From NCBI GenBank assembly GCA_002429165.1, contig DIYV01000011.1, positions 25,602 through 44,013 on the forward strand: DNA of 18,412 nucleotides, written 5' to 3'. The position numbers and the translations under genes are program-made. The stretch is from Gallionella sp. UBA6045 (GTDB lineage: Bacteria > Pseudomonadota > Gammaproteobacteria > Burkholderiales > Gallionellaceae). The notes under the pieces are model-generated. The model had not been told where the DNA came from, did not search any database, and saw only the letters and a program-made list of their open reading frames with translations. Shown here in pieces: positions 1 to 8,178 of this stretch (the first letter of the stretch is position 1; the number at the start of each line of letters is the position of its first letter).

Positions 1-368
1 CCGTCGAGCAACCGCCTGATGATCTCGGCGATCTCGGGGAGGCTGTAGCGTGCACCATTCAAAAGGTGTTCCTGCAATGATTTACCGTTCACCAGCTCCA
101 TCACGATGTAGGCGAGTTGATCGTCCTCGCCATAGTCGTAGACCTGCACGATGCGCGGATGAATGAGCCGTCCTACCGCCTGGGCTTCGTGGCGGAAGCG
201 GATGACCAGTTGTTGCAGGTCGATCGGGTTGAGCGACGCCTTTACGATTGCCTTGATCGCGACCCAACGCGAAATCTGCGGGTCGAAACATTTAAAGACC
301 GTCCCCATGGACCCCTTGCCGAGCACTTCGCGGACTTCATATTTGCCGATTTTTTGCGGTTGAGACAT
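1..368 (-). CDS. Serine/threonine protein kinase, N-terminal part (runs off the left edge)
   Basis: The minus strand reads a eukaryotic-type (Hanks) kinase that begins MSQPQKIGKYEV and stays open to the window edge, giving 122 residues of the N-lobe. Visible motifs are the glycine-rich loop GKGSMG (residues 17-22), the VAIK lysine (K39) that contacts ATP, the helix-C glutamate in RFRHEAQ (E61) and the hinge-like MELVNGKSL (90-98). The catalytic loop and anything C-terminal (membrane segment, sensor domain) lie outside the window. The ATG at 368 starts 9 bp after the stop of the upstream histidine kinase, with no strong Shine-Dalgarno, so it is probably co-transcribed and translationally coupled. 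The family phosphorylates Ser/Thr on partner proteins; the target here cannot be told. The kinase N-lobe assignment is firm; the overall domain layout is unknown. Confidence 0.9.
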   Translation of the reverse strand, partial: MSQPQKIGKYEVREVLGKGSMGTVFKCFDPQISRWVAIKAIVKASLNPIDLQQLVIRFRHEAQAVGRLIHPRIVQVYDYGEDDQLAYIVMELVNGKSLQEHLLNGARYSLPEIAEIIRRLLD

Positions 369-377
369 CACAGTAGG

Positions 378-2159
378 TCAGGTGGCAAGTTTGGTTTCGG
401 ACGGCGGCTTGAGGGGCAACCATACGGTAAATTTTGTACCCTGTCCAACCTGAGATTCGACATTGATGCGACCGCCGTGATCCTTGATGATCTGGTATGA
501 AATGGACAGGCCGAGGCCGGTACCCTTGCCGATTTCCTTGGTGGTGAAAAAGGGGTCGAAAATTTTCGGCAACACGCCGGGCGGGATACCTGTTCCGTTG
601 TCGGCCACATCGATTGCAATGCCATCGTTTTCAATCCGCGTGGAAAGGGTGATCTCGCCGCCTTGCGGCGGCAGCACCTGGGCAGCATTTGTAATCAGGT
701 TGAGGAACACCTGGTTGATTTGCGACGGTGCGCAGATGATGGCGGGTATCTCAAGGAACTGCTTGTTGACCTTGATCGATTTGAGCAAATGCCGTGCGAG
801 CCCCAATGTGCTGTTGAGGCCGTCATTCACATTGAAACTGCTCACCTTGCTGCGGTCGAGACGGCTGAAATCCTTCAGGTTGGAAACGATCTCCGCGACC
901 TGCGTGGTACCGTACAGGCCGTCCTTGACCAGACCGGCAAGTTCGCCCAGCAACTCATGCCGGTTGATCTGCCCGAGCTGCCCGGATACCAGCGCAAACT
1001 GCCGGTTCAAGTCTTCGGGCAGGATATTCGGGTCATTGAGCAAAGCCAGCAATTTTTCACAATTGCTTATTGCGCTGGTGATTTCCGGAAGGCGGTCATC
1101 AACCGCAGACAGGCTGTTGTTCACGTAAGCAAGCGGCGTGTTGATCTCATGCGCAACGCCGGCGACCATCTGCCCGAGCGATGACATTTTTTCGGACTGG
1201 ATCAGTTGCGCTTCGGATTCCTTGAGATGCCGCAACGCATCGGAAAGCTCGCTGGTGCGTTCCGTGACGCGGCGTTCAAGCAATTCATTCGCCGCCACGA
1301 TCCGGATGCCGAGATAACCCAGCCCGATCAGCAGCGCGGCGGCATAGGCGATCATGTAAACTCGGAAGCGTTCCTTCTCGGCCAGCTTTGCTTCGAGTTC
1401 ACGGTTGAACGAGAGCAGCATTCCGCTGAGTCGTGGTCCCGAGTTCAGCTGCTCTATCCTGGATAACAACTCCTGCCCGACGGGTTCGGCTTTGAGCATC
1501 TCCTGGGCAGCGTCATACATTTCGTTGGTTTTTTCATGTTCGGCTGCATCCATGGCACCGAATAATGCCAACATCTTTATCGCCGAGTTTTCGAGCGTTT
1601 TGCGCTGCGCATCCTGTTCAAGCAAATAATAAGCGGAAGCGGCTGCGGCGACCTGGTCCAGGGTCTGGATGAATTCCTTTTGCCGCGCCTTGAACTTGCC
1701 GAATTTCGCTTCCGTCACAACCGGTCGATGAGCAATTGACTTGATCTTGAGTAACGCATTTTTTGAACTGCCGATCACGGCCTTGTAATTTTCGACCAGT
1801 TCGGCTTTCTCGGTGAACGCTTTGGTGATCGTTCCCAGATTCTCGTTCAATGCCTGACTATTGACGTGCGGCATCGCATTTTTCAAAGCCCTGAGCGCGT
1901 TCCGGGCTGCGGAAGCACGGTCCGGCAGGATACTCCGGCCGGGATCCATCTCCGTGCGCATTCGCAGCACGTCGATATCCCATCGGCCCTCTATCTCCTG
2001 CAATTCGCCCAATAGCGCAACAACCGAATTGCGTTCACCAAGGTTGACCGCTTCAGTCTTGTTATAAAGAAATACGAGCGCGGCGATCAACACGAACGTG
2101 ACAATGGCAATCGACAGGTGGCGTAGTGAGATCATTTGAAATTGTGTCTGATGTGTCAC
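378..2159 (-). CDS. Membrane sensor histidine kinase with DAHL-like periplasmic sensor
   Basis: A 593-residue sensor kinase. A first membrane segment (about 14-32) and a second (about 266-290) bracket an all-helical extracytoplasmic region of some 230 residues that resembles the DAHL (double all-helical ligand-binding) domain. A coiled coil (about 291-325) leads to the HisKA box [12 protein letters not shown], with H337 the expected phospho-acceptor. The HATPase_c domain shows the N box ([13 protein letters not shown], 482-494), G1 (DNGTGIP, from 520), F box (FDPFFTT) and G2 (GKGTGLGL, 544-551). All catalytic motifs are intact. There is no receiver domain and no response regulator gene beside it. 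The next gene is a Ser/Thr kinase 9 bp downstream, suggesting one signalling operon. The start used is GTG at 2159; an in-frame TAA lies just upstream, and an ATG at codon 9 is the alternative. Neither has a good ribosome site. Confidence 0.93.
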   Translation of the reverse strand: MTHQTQFQMISLRHLSIAIVTFVLIAALVFLYNKTEAVNLGERNSVVALLGELQEIEGRWDIDVLRMRTEMDPGRSILPDRASAARNALRALKNAMPHVNSQALNENLGTITKAFTEKAELVENYKAVIGSSKNALLKIKSIAHRPVVTEAKFGKFKARQKEFIQTLDQVAAAASAYYLLEQDAQRKTLENSAIKMLALFGAMDAAEHEKTNEMYDAAQEMLKAEPVGQELLSRIEQLNSGPRLSGMLLSFNRELEAKLAEKERFRVYMIAYAAALLIGLGYLGIRIVAANELLERRVTERTSELSDALRHLKESEAQLIQSEKMSSLGQMVAGVAHEINTPLAYVNNSLSAVDDRLPEITSAISNCEKLLALLNDPNILPEDLNRQFALVSGQLGQINRHELLGELAGLVKDGLYGTTQVAEIVSNLKDFSRLDRSKVSSFNVNDGLNSTLGLARHLLKSIKVNKQFLEIPAIICAPSQINQVFLNLITNAAQVLPPQGGEITLSTRIENDGIAIDVADNGTGIPPGVLPKIFDPFFTTKEIGKGTGLGLSISYQIIKDHGGRINVESQVGQGTKFTVWLPLKPPSETKLAT

Positions 2160-2318
2160 GAAATAGAGTTTGTGTTATGGCACAGGCGGACAGCCAACTG
2201 ACGAACGCTAACAAGAATACCGCCAAACCGCAATATACCAAAATCATAAAGGGCGAAGCGCGCAGTCTGTTCAAAAACCAGCCCCGTGCTAAAGTACAGC
2301 TCACAAGGGAGATTATCC

Positions 2319-3947
2319 ATGATGCCCGCACAGTCCTTCACGGCAAACATCTCACTGGAATTGTTGCGCCAGCAGCAACTGGTGGATGCCTTGTGCGCGC
2401 CCGGATTTTTCCCGCACCGGCCCCGGATAGCGGAGACACACATCTCATGGGTGCTGCTGACCGGGCGCGATGCGTACAAGATCAAGAAAGCCGTCAATCT
2501 CGGCTTCCTCGATTTTTCCACGCTTGAGCTGCGCCGCTTTTATTGCAGCGAAGAATTGCGCCTCAACCGCCGCCTTGCACCCGAACTCTATCTCGATGTC
2601 GTGACGATCGGCGGCAGTCCGGAAGAGCCTGTGCTGGGCCCTGTGCAGGACCCAGTGAAAAACAAAGAGCCCGCTGCCATCGAGTACGCGGTGCACATGC
2701 GGCGCTTCGCCGAATCTGACATGATGGACCGCATGATGGCGCGCGGTCTCATCACCCCCGCGCATATCGACAAACTGGCCGCTGTCATCGCGGATTTCCA
2801 CCAGGCGTTGCCCGCTGCCGCAGCGGATTCGCCGCATTGCGCGACATCCGAAATAGAAAAAGCAGCCGAACAGAACTTCGCACCGTTGCCGCAGATGCTC
2901 GGTTCGCCCGACGAAATTGAGATGCTGGAAACAGTGCGCGAAACCAGCGTGCGCGAATTCGCCGCATGCGAGCCGCTGTTCCGGCAGCGCGCAGTTGCAG
3001 GCTGCGTGCGCGAGTGCCACGGCGACCTGCATCTCGGCAACATCGTGCTGCTGGACGATGTGCCCACCCCTTTCGACTGCATCGAGTTCAGCACCTCGCT
3101 GCGCTGGATCGATGTGATCAGCGAAATCAGCTTCACGGTCATGGATCTGCTGCGGCGCGGCCGGCCGCAACTGGCTTGGCGCTTGCTCAACGCCTATCTG
3201 CAAATCACCGGCGATTTTTCCGGTGTCGGCGTGCTGCGTTTCTATCTCGGCTACCGCGCGATGGTGCGCGCCAAGATCGCCGCGATACGCGCCGGCCAGC
3301 GCGGCGCAAGAATGAAAAAAGAAATGAAATCCTGCCGCGGTTATCTGCGCCTGGCCAATAGCTGCCTGACCAGGCGGCACCCTGCGCTGATCGTCACCCA
3401 CGGGCTGCCCGGTTGCGGCAAGAGCACTGTCGCGCAGATCGCGCTGGAGAGGCTGGGCGCGATCCGCATCCGCTCGGATGTCGAGCGCAAGCGGTTGTTC
3501 GGCTTGGCGCCTTTGGCCGACAGCAAGGCCCTGCTCGATGCGGACATCTACAGCGAAGACGCGACGCGTCGCACCTACGTGCGCCTGCATGAATTGGCGC
3601 GCGGCGTGATTGCCGCCGGGTATACCGTGATCGTCGACGCCGCGTTCGTGTTGCATGCTGAACGCGAAAACTTTCGCAAGCTGGCGCAGGAACTCGAAGT
3701 TCCATTTGTCATTGCCAGCGTGCAGAGCGACGCGGCCTTGCTGGATGAGCGGCTGGCGCTGCGCAGCAGACTACGCACCGATCCCTCAGAAGCCGACGTC
3801 GCCGTATTGAAAAAATTGCAGGTATTCCATGAGCCGCTCAGCGGCGAGGAGCTGAATGCAGCCGTGACTTTCCTCAACAACGGCGATATCGATGCGCTGC
3901 GGTCTGCGGATGAAGCATGGAAGTCGCTCGATGCGCGCCTGACTTGA
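2319..3947 (+). CDS. Fused aminoglycoside-phosphotransferase-like / P-loop kinase protein
   Basis: A 542-residue two-domain protein. The N-terminal half (to about 345) is an APH/choline-kinase-like fold with the Brenner motif CHGDLHLGN (233-241) and the metal-binding DCIEF (253-257). The C-terminal half (about 355-540) is a P-loop NTPase of the zeta-toxin/gluconate-kinase-like group with Walker A GLPGCGKST (362-370) followed by RSDVERKRLFG (385-395). This architecture is a known bacterial family (COG2187 plus COG0645) usually annotated as a bifunctional phosphotransferase/ATP-binding protein; its substrate is not established, and drug resistance should not be assumed. Start: ATG 2319 has AAGGGAG at 2305-2311 with 7 nt spacing. 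An upstream in-frame GTG at 2286 lacks such a site, so the longer form is disfavoured. The gene is divergent from the histidine kinase across a 159-bp spacer. Confidence 0.9.
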   Translation: MMPAQSFTANISLELLRQQQLVDALCAPGFFPHRPRIAETHISWVLLTGRDAYKIKKAVNLGFLDFSTLELRRFYCSEELRLNRRLAPELYLDVVTIGGSPEEPVLGPVQDPVKNKEPAAIEYAVHMRRFAESDMMDRMMARGLITPAHIDKLAAVIADFHQALPAAAADSPHCATSEIEKAAEQNFAPLPQMLGSPDEIEMLETVRETSVREFAACEPLFRQRAVAGCVRECHGDLHLGNIVLLDDVPTPFDCIEFSTSLRWIDVISEISFTVMDLLRRGRPQLAWRLLNAYLQITGDFSGVGVLRFYLGYRAMVRAKIAAIRAGQRGARMKKEMKSCRGYLRLANSCLTRRHPALIVTHGLPGCGKSTVAQIALERLGAIRIRSDVERKRLFGLAPLADSKALLDADIYSEDATRRTYVRLHELARGVIAAGYTVIVDAAFVLHAERENFRKLAQELEVPFVIASVQSDAALLDERLALRSRLRTDPSEADVAVLKKLQVFHEPLSGEELNAAVTFLNNGDIDALRSADEAWKSLDARLT

Positions 3948-4000
3948 TGCCTGGATCACAATACCTGCACTTACAATGGCACTGGCGGAATATAGAAATA

Positions 4001-4822
4001 TTAGTGGTAATTATGTGCCTCGGAGAGCAATCGAATGGATTCGTTCTTGACTACGCTGTAGCATTCACAAGACCGAGATTCCAATTTCAATCGATCAAGT
4101 ACCGTGATGTGACCGCGTCGGTAGCTAATCAAACCCTCACGCTGCAGATTCCCAGCTGCTTCCGTGATGGCTTCGCGGCGCACGCCGAGCATGCCGGCAA
4201 TCAGCTCCTGTGTGATAGTCAATTCATTCGAAAACAATCGATCGAGGGTTGACAACAGCCAGCGGCACAGTTGCTGCTCCACCGAATGATGCCGATTGCA
4301 AACCGCAGTCTGGGATATCTCTGTAATCAGCACCTGTGTATAACGCAGCAACAAATCGTGCAATACGCCGCCGCGGCGTCCACCGTTACGATTGAATTCC
4401 TCCATCAGGAGCCGGGATGTCAGCCGGTAACAATAGCCTGCATTCTGCACGGTGACCCTGCCGGGTCTGGTAATCCCGCCCATGAAAAGCGAAATGCCGA
4501 ACATGCCCTCATTGCCCACTCCCACGATTTCAGCCGATTCACCATTCTCCAGGAAGTAGTACATGGACAAAATGGCGGTCGTCGGAAAATAGACATAATG
4601 TAACTGGCTGCTTGATTCGCAGAGGACTTCACCGAGCGGCATAAAGACCAATTCCATATTGAGGGAGAGTCGAACGAGTATTTCCGCAGGCAGGACGGAA
4701 AGAAGGTGGTTTTGTTGTGCGCCGGCAGCCACCCTGTCAGAGTTAAATGTTTTTAAACGGAAACCCTGAACAGGGTTATGGAGATCCGCTTGTCGAGTAT
4801 CAAACGATACTTTTTTATTCAT
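4001..4822 (-). CDS. Crp/Fnr-family transcriptional regulator
   Basis: A 273-residue regulator with a cyclic-nucleotide-binding-like beta-roll (about 41-150) and a C-terminal winged helix-turn-helix (about 201-232, around TITQELIAGMLGVRREAIT), the usual DNA-contact region of the Crp/Fnr superfamily. The N-terminus lacks the cysteine cluster of oxygen-sensing Fnr, and the beta-roll lacks an obvious cAMP phosphate-binding cassette, so the ligand is unknown. An N-terminal extension of about 35 residues precedes the sensor fold. Such proteins are common in beta- and gammaproteobacteria as stress or redox regulators; that role is inference here. GGGAGG at 4832-4837 lies about 9 nt before the ATG at 4822, supporting the start. 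The gene is convergent with the fused kinase (53 bp between stops) and has an AT-rich upstream region long enough for its own promoter. Confidence 0.9.
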   Translation of the reverse strand: MNKKVSFDTRQADLHNPVQGFRLKTFNSDRVAAGAQQNHLLSVLPAEILVRLSLNMELVFMPLGEVLCESSSQLHYVYFPTTAILSMYYFLENGESAEIVGVGNEGMFGISLFMGGITRPGRVTVQNAGYCYRLTSRLLMEEFNRNGGRRGGVLHDLLLRYTQVLITEISQTAVCNRHHSVEQQLCRWLLSTLDRLFSNELTITQELIAGMLGVRREAITEAAGNLQREGLISYRRGHITVLDRLKLESRSCECYSVVKNESIRLLSEAHNYH

Positions 4823-5202
4823 TTGAATTTACCTCCCTCATTTGATGATAAGTACCCAGGAAAGGCCTGATCATGTCAGGCAAAAGTTACCTTAGCATTA
4901 CAGTAAAATATATACGTGTGTTTACTTATTAATTGCCAGCAACCCGATTTTCGGCGGGTTCGACCACCCGATAAAAAATCAACCTCAAATGAATCAACCA
5001 AGTAATTGTAACGAAATGTACACTCTGCAATGAATAAATCAACAATGTAAATTACTCAATTATTATTGGGGAGTATTGTATGGGGTGGGGTGGCGTGTTG
5101 TAAGCTGCTACAGTCGGGCTACATCGTAGCAGTGGCAGATAATCTTTTACAGAGGTTCTTTGGTGTATTGAATATCTGCCTGCCCCATGAAACATTGGCA
5201 GG
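4823..5202. other. AT-rich spacer upstream of the Crp/Fnr-type regulator
   Basis: About 380 bp with no convincing gene on either strand. The half next to the regulator is strongly AT-rich and presumably holds its promoter, though no single pair of hexamers stands out. Near 5082-5096 there is a run of G-rich triplets (GGGGTGGGGTGG type), followed by the inverted repeat listed separately. The left boundary of the truncated SulP gene lies at the right edge of this spacer, so part of it may be sequence brought in by the deletion that cut that gene. Confidence 0.6.
5105..5132. repeat. Short inverted repeat (7-bp arms)
   Basis: Arms CTGCTAC (5105-5111) and GTAGCAG (5126-5132) are perfect reverse complements around a 14-nt loop. 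No T-run follows on either strand, so it is a poor intrinsic terminator. It lies about 70 bp beyond the end of the truncated SulP frame. The function is unknown. Confidence 0.45.
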
Positions 5203-5742
5203 TCATGGTAATTGAATCAGGCTTTGCCATTTCCACAACCCCGGTGCGGCAAGCGATGCCCAGATTTTCGTGCCCTTGGGCGTACCAAGGAATATCGGCA
5301 CCTGGCTGCCGATAATGATGAGGCCGACCCCCGACAGATAACCGCTCACCACCGGATAGGGCATGTATTTGATCAACTGCCCGAGACGCACCGTGCCGAA
5401 AAGTATCTGTAACGGGCCCGCCAGCAGACCCAGTAGCGAAATCAGCAGCAGGACTGCGCCTGGGCTGCCGCCGCCACTCATGAATTCGATGGCAAAGGCG
5501 GACACTTCCGCCGCCGCAGGCGCGCACGGGGCCGTGATGAGCCGGTTGGTACCGCCCATCGCCGGAGCGACAAGACCGAGCGCTACCGTGCCGAGGATGC
5601 CGGCCAAGGCACCCTGAGCCACATAGGAAGTGCCCAGCGGCGAGTAGATGGTGACGCCGAACGCAATGGCCGAGGGTAGCGCGACCAGCATCGCGTCAAG
5701 GCCACCCCAGAAATCTTCCGTTTCAAGTTTAGGCAGTTTCAT
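5203..5742 (-). pseudogene. SulP-family inorganic anion transporter, truncated to the N-terminal third
   Basis: Encodes 179 residues. After FWGGLDAMLVALPSAIAFGV come several hydrophobic helices and the conserved PYPVVSGYLSGVG stretch (128-140), typical of the membrane core of SulP permeases (sulfate, bicarbonate and related anions). Full members usually exceed 480 residues with about 10-14 membrane segments and often a cytoplasmic STAS domain. This frame stops after LWKWQSLIQLP, and no continuation of the helices or a STAS domain is seen downstream in any frame. Family resemblance is lost at about 5215-5220, which is the likely rearrangement point. The gene is therefore most likely dead. It sits beside a block of insertion-sequence remnants, a plausible cause of the deletion. 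The ATG at 5742 has only a weak ribosome site. Confidence 0.8.
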
Positions 5743-5891
5743 GGCTCATTATCCCAATCCGCGATTCCTTCCATCCCAGGCTGATATCCATGCATTCACA
5801 ATGCTTAATGATCGCGGGTTAGCGAGTATCCGGACTTTGCACGAAGCTGAACTTCGATCCGGGTAACAACTTACTGGAAAGATTCTATGGT
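5743..5891. other. Junction region between the SulP remnant and the IS110-type remnant
   Basis: About 150 bp holding the presumed former upstream region of the SulP gene and the end of the IS110-type element beyond its transposase stop. Around 5838-5850 there is a small hairpin (GAAG, loop ctgaa, CTTC) within a stretch bounded by TCCGG sequences. IS110-family ends lack long terminal inverted repeats, so the exact element boundary cannot be fixed by eye. Confidence 0.4.
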
Positions 5892-6728
5892 TCACGTCAA
5901 GCCGTTTGTGAGTCGTCCAGGATCAAATTCTGTTTTGCAAGTGTACATCGACCAGGCAGTGCGTGCGATGCGCCGAGCCAGAATGACGAAACATGCAGTA
6001 GTGGATAGGCCCTTAGCACGGTAATGCTCGAAATGCGGCTTCCATACTGCCGTATTCTTGGCTGCCATCGCAGCCAAATATAGCAGCCGACGTAGTTCAG
6101 ACGGTCCGCGTTTGGACAGGCGCCGTTTGCCTTGATGTTGTCCCGAGTCATCCGGTCTGGGATCCAGGCCGGTGAACGCAACGAAGGCATCTGCGTTCTT
6201 CAAGGGCATACGCTCAAGGGAGTTAACCAGTGCAGCGCTGACGACTGGCCCGACACCGGTGATCGTGCGCAAGTGCGTGACATGTTGTTTGCGTTCGGGG
6301 TTTGCCTCGACCAGTGCCTTGATTCGCTCGTCGATGCGCACAATGACCTGATCGAAGCGTTTTCTAAGCGCTTTGAGTTCGGCGGCGAATCCGTCCACAC
6401 CCTTGAGCGACATGCCGAGTGCCTGACGCAAGGAACTCAGCTTGGCGCGGCGTTTGATCAGTCGATCAATCTCGCGTTGCTCCGGTGTGGGCGACACCCA
6501 AGCGTGCAGATCGGCCTCTTCGTGCGCGACCATTCGTGCGATAAGCTCTGCATCGACACGATCGGTCTTGCCACGCATCCCGACACCTTTTGCATAATGG
6601 CGGGCGTCCTTGGGATTGAGCACAAAGACGACGAAGCCGAACTTATGTGCAAGGCTGGAAAACAACTCGTGATAGATGCCGGTGGATTCCATGCCGATGC
6701 GGCTGCCTTGAAGTAGCAGTCCCTCACC
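5892..6728 (-). pseudogene. IS110-family transposase, N-terminus missing
   Basis: The first internal Met is at 6692 (MESTGIYHELFSS), and the frame stays open upstream to 6728, exactly where the IS256-type element begins. Read from that Met there are 266 residues. E2 of MESTG corresponds to the conserved glutamate of the DEDD (RuvC-like) domain, and KTDRVDAEL supplies its two later aspartates (D44, D47). The C-terminal Transposase_20 part shows TGVGP (145-149) and GLDPRPDDSG with a candidate catalytic serine (S183), then RLSKRG. Complete IS110 transposases are about 330-400 residues, so roughly 50-80 N-terminal residues including the first catalytic Asp are missing. The copy is thus inactive by itself. 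The family recombines DNA guided by a bridge RNA encoded in the element's non-coding end; if that end lay upstream of the transposase, it is gone too. Confidence 0.88.
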
Positions 6729-6750
6729 GAGCCTGTCAGAATTTTTGTGT
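6729..6750 (+). repeat. Left terminal inverted repeat of the IS256-type element
   Basis: Reads GAGCCTGTCAG at 6729-6739 followed by an A/T stretch and GTGT to 6750. It pairs with the right end at 8065-8088 with a few mismatches and one gap. It directly abuts the open frame of the IS110 remnant, so this is the insertion or rearrangement boundary. Confidence 0.75.
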
Positions 6751-6796
6751 GAAGGAAGTCATACGACGATAATGAGTTTCAATAGAAAGGACTCGT

Positions 6797-8034
6797 ATGA
6801 CAACGATAGACAATGCCACCCTGGACAAACTGCTTGAAGGGGTGAATCCATCTGATCCGCAATCCATTTTCAGCGATGCAGGATTGTTCGGGCAACTCAA
6901 GAAGGCGCTAGCAGAACGTATGCTGCAAGCCGAACTGAATCACCATCTTGAACAACAGCGTGGCGCGGCAACGCCCTCGCGAAATCACAAGAATGGCAGC
7001 AGCAGGAAGACCGTGCTGACAACGGAAACCCGGTTGGCGCTGAACATTCCGCGCGACCGTGACGGCAGCTTCGAGCCGCAACTGATCGCCAAACACCAGC
7101 GCCGCCTGCCGGGATTCGACGACAAGGTCATCTCGCTCTATGCCAGAGGATTGCCGGTCAGGGAAATCCAGGGGCACCTGACCGAACTCTATGGACTGGA
7201 GGTCTCGCCCGGCCTGATTTCCACCATCACTGGCGAGGTCATGGACGAGGTGCTGGAGTGGCAGAATCGACCACTGGAGCCGATGTACCCGCTGGTGTTC
7301 TTCGATGCCCTGCGGGTAAGATGCGTGATGAAGGAACGGTCAAGAACAAGGCGGTCTACCTGGCGTTGGGCGTACAACCGGACGGCACGAAGGATGTCCT
7401 CGGCATCTGGATCGAACAAACCGAGGGCGCCAAGTTCTGGTTGCGCGTCATGACCGAGCTGAAGAATCGTGGCGCTAGCGACATCCTCATCGCCGTGGTG
7501 GATGGGCTGAAGGGATTCCCCGAGGCAATTTCCGCAGTCTTTCCGCAAACACAAATCCAGACTTGCATCGTGCACATGATCCGCAACAGTCTGGATTACG
7601 CGGGATGGAAGGATCGCAAGGCAGTCGCGGCGGAACTCAAAACGATCTACCGCGCCACGACCGAAGCCGAAGCGGCAGCTGCGCTGGAAGCCTTTGCCGT
7701 CGGCCCGTGGAGTCTGAAATATCCGCCCATTGCGCCGATCTGGCGGCGGCATTGGCAGGAAGTCATTCCATTCTTTGCCTACCCGCTGGAGGTACGCAAG
7801 ATCATCTACACCACCAACGCCATCGAGAGCCTGAACATGCAGGTGCGCAAGGTGATCAAGAACCGTGGCCGACCCCCTCGCTACGCTCTCCCCCAATGAC
7901 GAAGCGGCACTCAAGTTGATCTACCTGGCCTTGCACAATATTACGAAAAAAGGAAGATACCGCCTATCACTTGGCGTGCTGCTAAAACCCAATTCGCCAT
8001 TCTGTTCGGCGAACGCTTCACGGATTCAGTTTGA
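6797..8034 (+). pseudogene. IS256-family (Mutator-type) transposase with three frame-disrupting lesions
   Basis: Starts at ATG 6797 with AAAGGA about 7 nt before it. The first segment (codons 1-174) ends at PLVFFDALRV with the first catalytic Asp (D170). One A appears missing at about 7316-7320 (GTAAG where GTAAAG would keep frame). The next segment reads KMRDEGTVKNKAVYLALG on through AVVDGLKGFPEAI (second Asp) to TTNAIESLNMQ (catalytic Glu). After KNRG at about 7869 some 16 extra bases replace the expected HFP and shift frame, and reading resumes at PNDEAALKLIYLAL. One further base, probably T of a Trp codon, is missing after the A6 run at 7946-7951, and the frame resumes as KIPPITWRAAKTQ and ends at FTDSV, stop 8032-8034. 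Joined, these give a complete DDE transposase of about 410 residues. As it stands it is dead. Confidence 0.88.
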
Positions 8035-8064
8035 GGATGCCGTGAAATTTAACCGTGACTTCGG

Positions 8065-8088
8065 ACACATAAAATTCCTGACACTGCC
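8065..8088 (-). repeat. Right terminal inverted repeat of the IS256-type element
   Basis: Read on the minus strand it begins GGCAGTGTCAGG, then AATTTTATGTGT. It matches the left end with a few mismatches and one extra base. Just outside it, at 8089, another IS256-type fragment begins on the opposite strand. Confidence 0.72.
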
Positions 8089-8177
8089 GTCGGGAATGAA
8101 CTGCGAGTTTTGAGAACTTTACGCAAGCTCATGTTAATCGATTCGATGGCGTTTGTCGTATAGATTACTTTCCGGAC
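8089..8177 (-). pseudogene. Remnant of a second IS256-family transposase (region around the catalytic Glu)
   Basis: The minus strand encodes about 29 residues: RKVIYTTNAIESINMSLRK followed by VLKTRSSFP. This is the conserved IS256/Mutator transposase motif around the catalytic glutamate, which the neighbouring element has as RKIIYTTNAIESLNMQVRK. The peptide match is clear although the DNA differs, so this is a different element and not a copy of the first. It is cut on one side exactly where the complete IS256-type element ends (8088), and on the other side it gives way to IS1182-like sequence near 8178. The first element therefore probably landed in, or recombined with, an older relative lying in the opposite direction. 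Confidence 0.8.
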
Positions 8178-8178
8178 G

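Larger units (their letters stand above)
6729..8088 (+). mobile_element. IS256-family insertion sequence, degenerate but with both ends
   Basis: About 1.36 kb, the usual size for the family, bounded by imperfect terminal inverted repeats. The left end starts GAGCCTGTCAG then AATTTTTGTGTG; the right end, read inward on the minus strand, starts GGCAGTGTCAG then GAATTTTATGTG. The transposase begins 68 bp inside the left end and its ancestral stop is 54 bp from the right end. The 8 bp outside each end (6721-6728 and 8089-8096) do not match, so no target duplication remains, consistent with later deletion or rearrangement. It is flanked by an IS110 remnant on the left and a different IS256-type fragment on the right. 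Its transposase is broken, so it could move only with help from an intact relative. Confidence 0.82.

Noticed and set aside
2062..2331. Hydrophobic 89-codon minus-strand frame upstream of and overlapping the histidine kinase start
   Set aside because: It overlaps the kinase coding region in another frame and the divergent promoter area; no ribosome site or family resemblance.
2445..3656. Long minus-strand reading frame (403 codons) opposite the fused kinase gene
   Set aside because: It lies wholly antisense to a gene with clear domains; the Gln/Ala/His-rich composition and lack of motifs mark it as a codon-bias shadow.
5082..5096. G-rich run considered as a G-quadruplex
   Set aside because: Only two runs of four G and scattered GG; it does not meet the usual four-tract pattern.
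5147..5220. Peptide MTCQCFMGQADIQYTKEPL in another frame just past the SulP truncation, considered as the tail of a second gene
   Set aside because: Too short (19 residues after the junction) to assign to any family; it could equally be chance.
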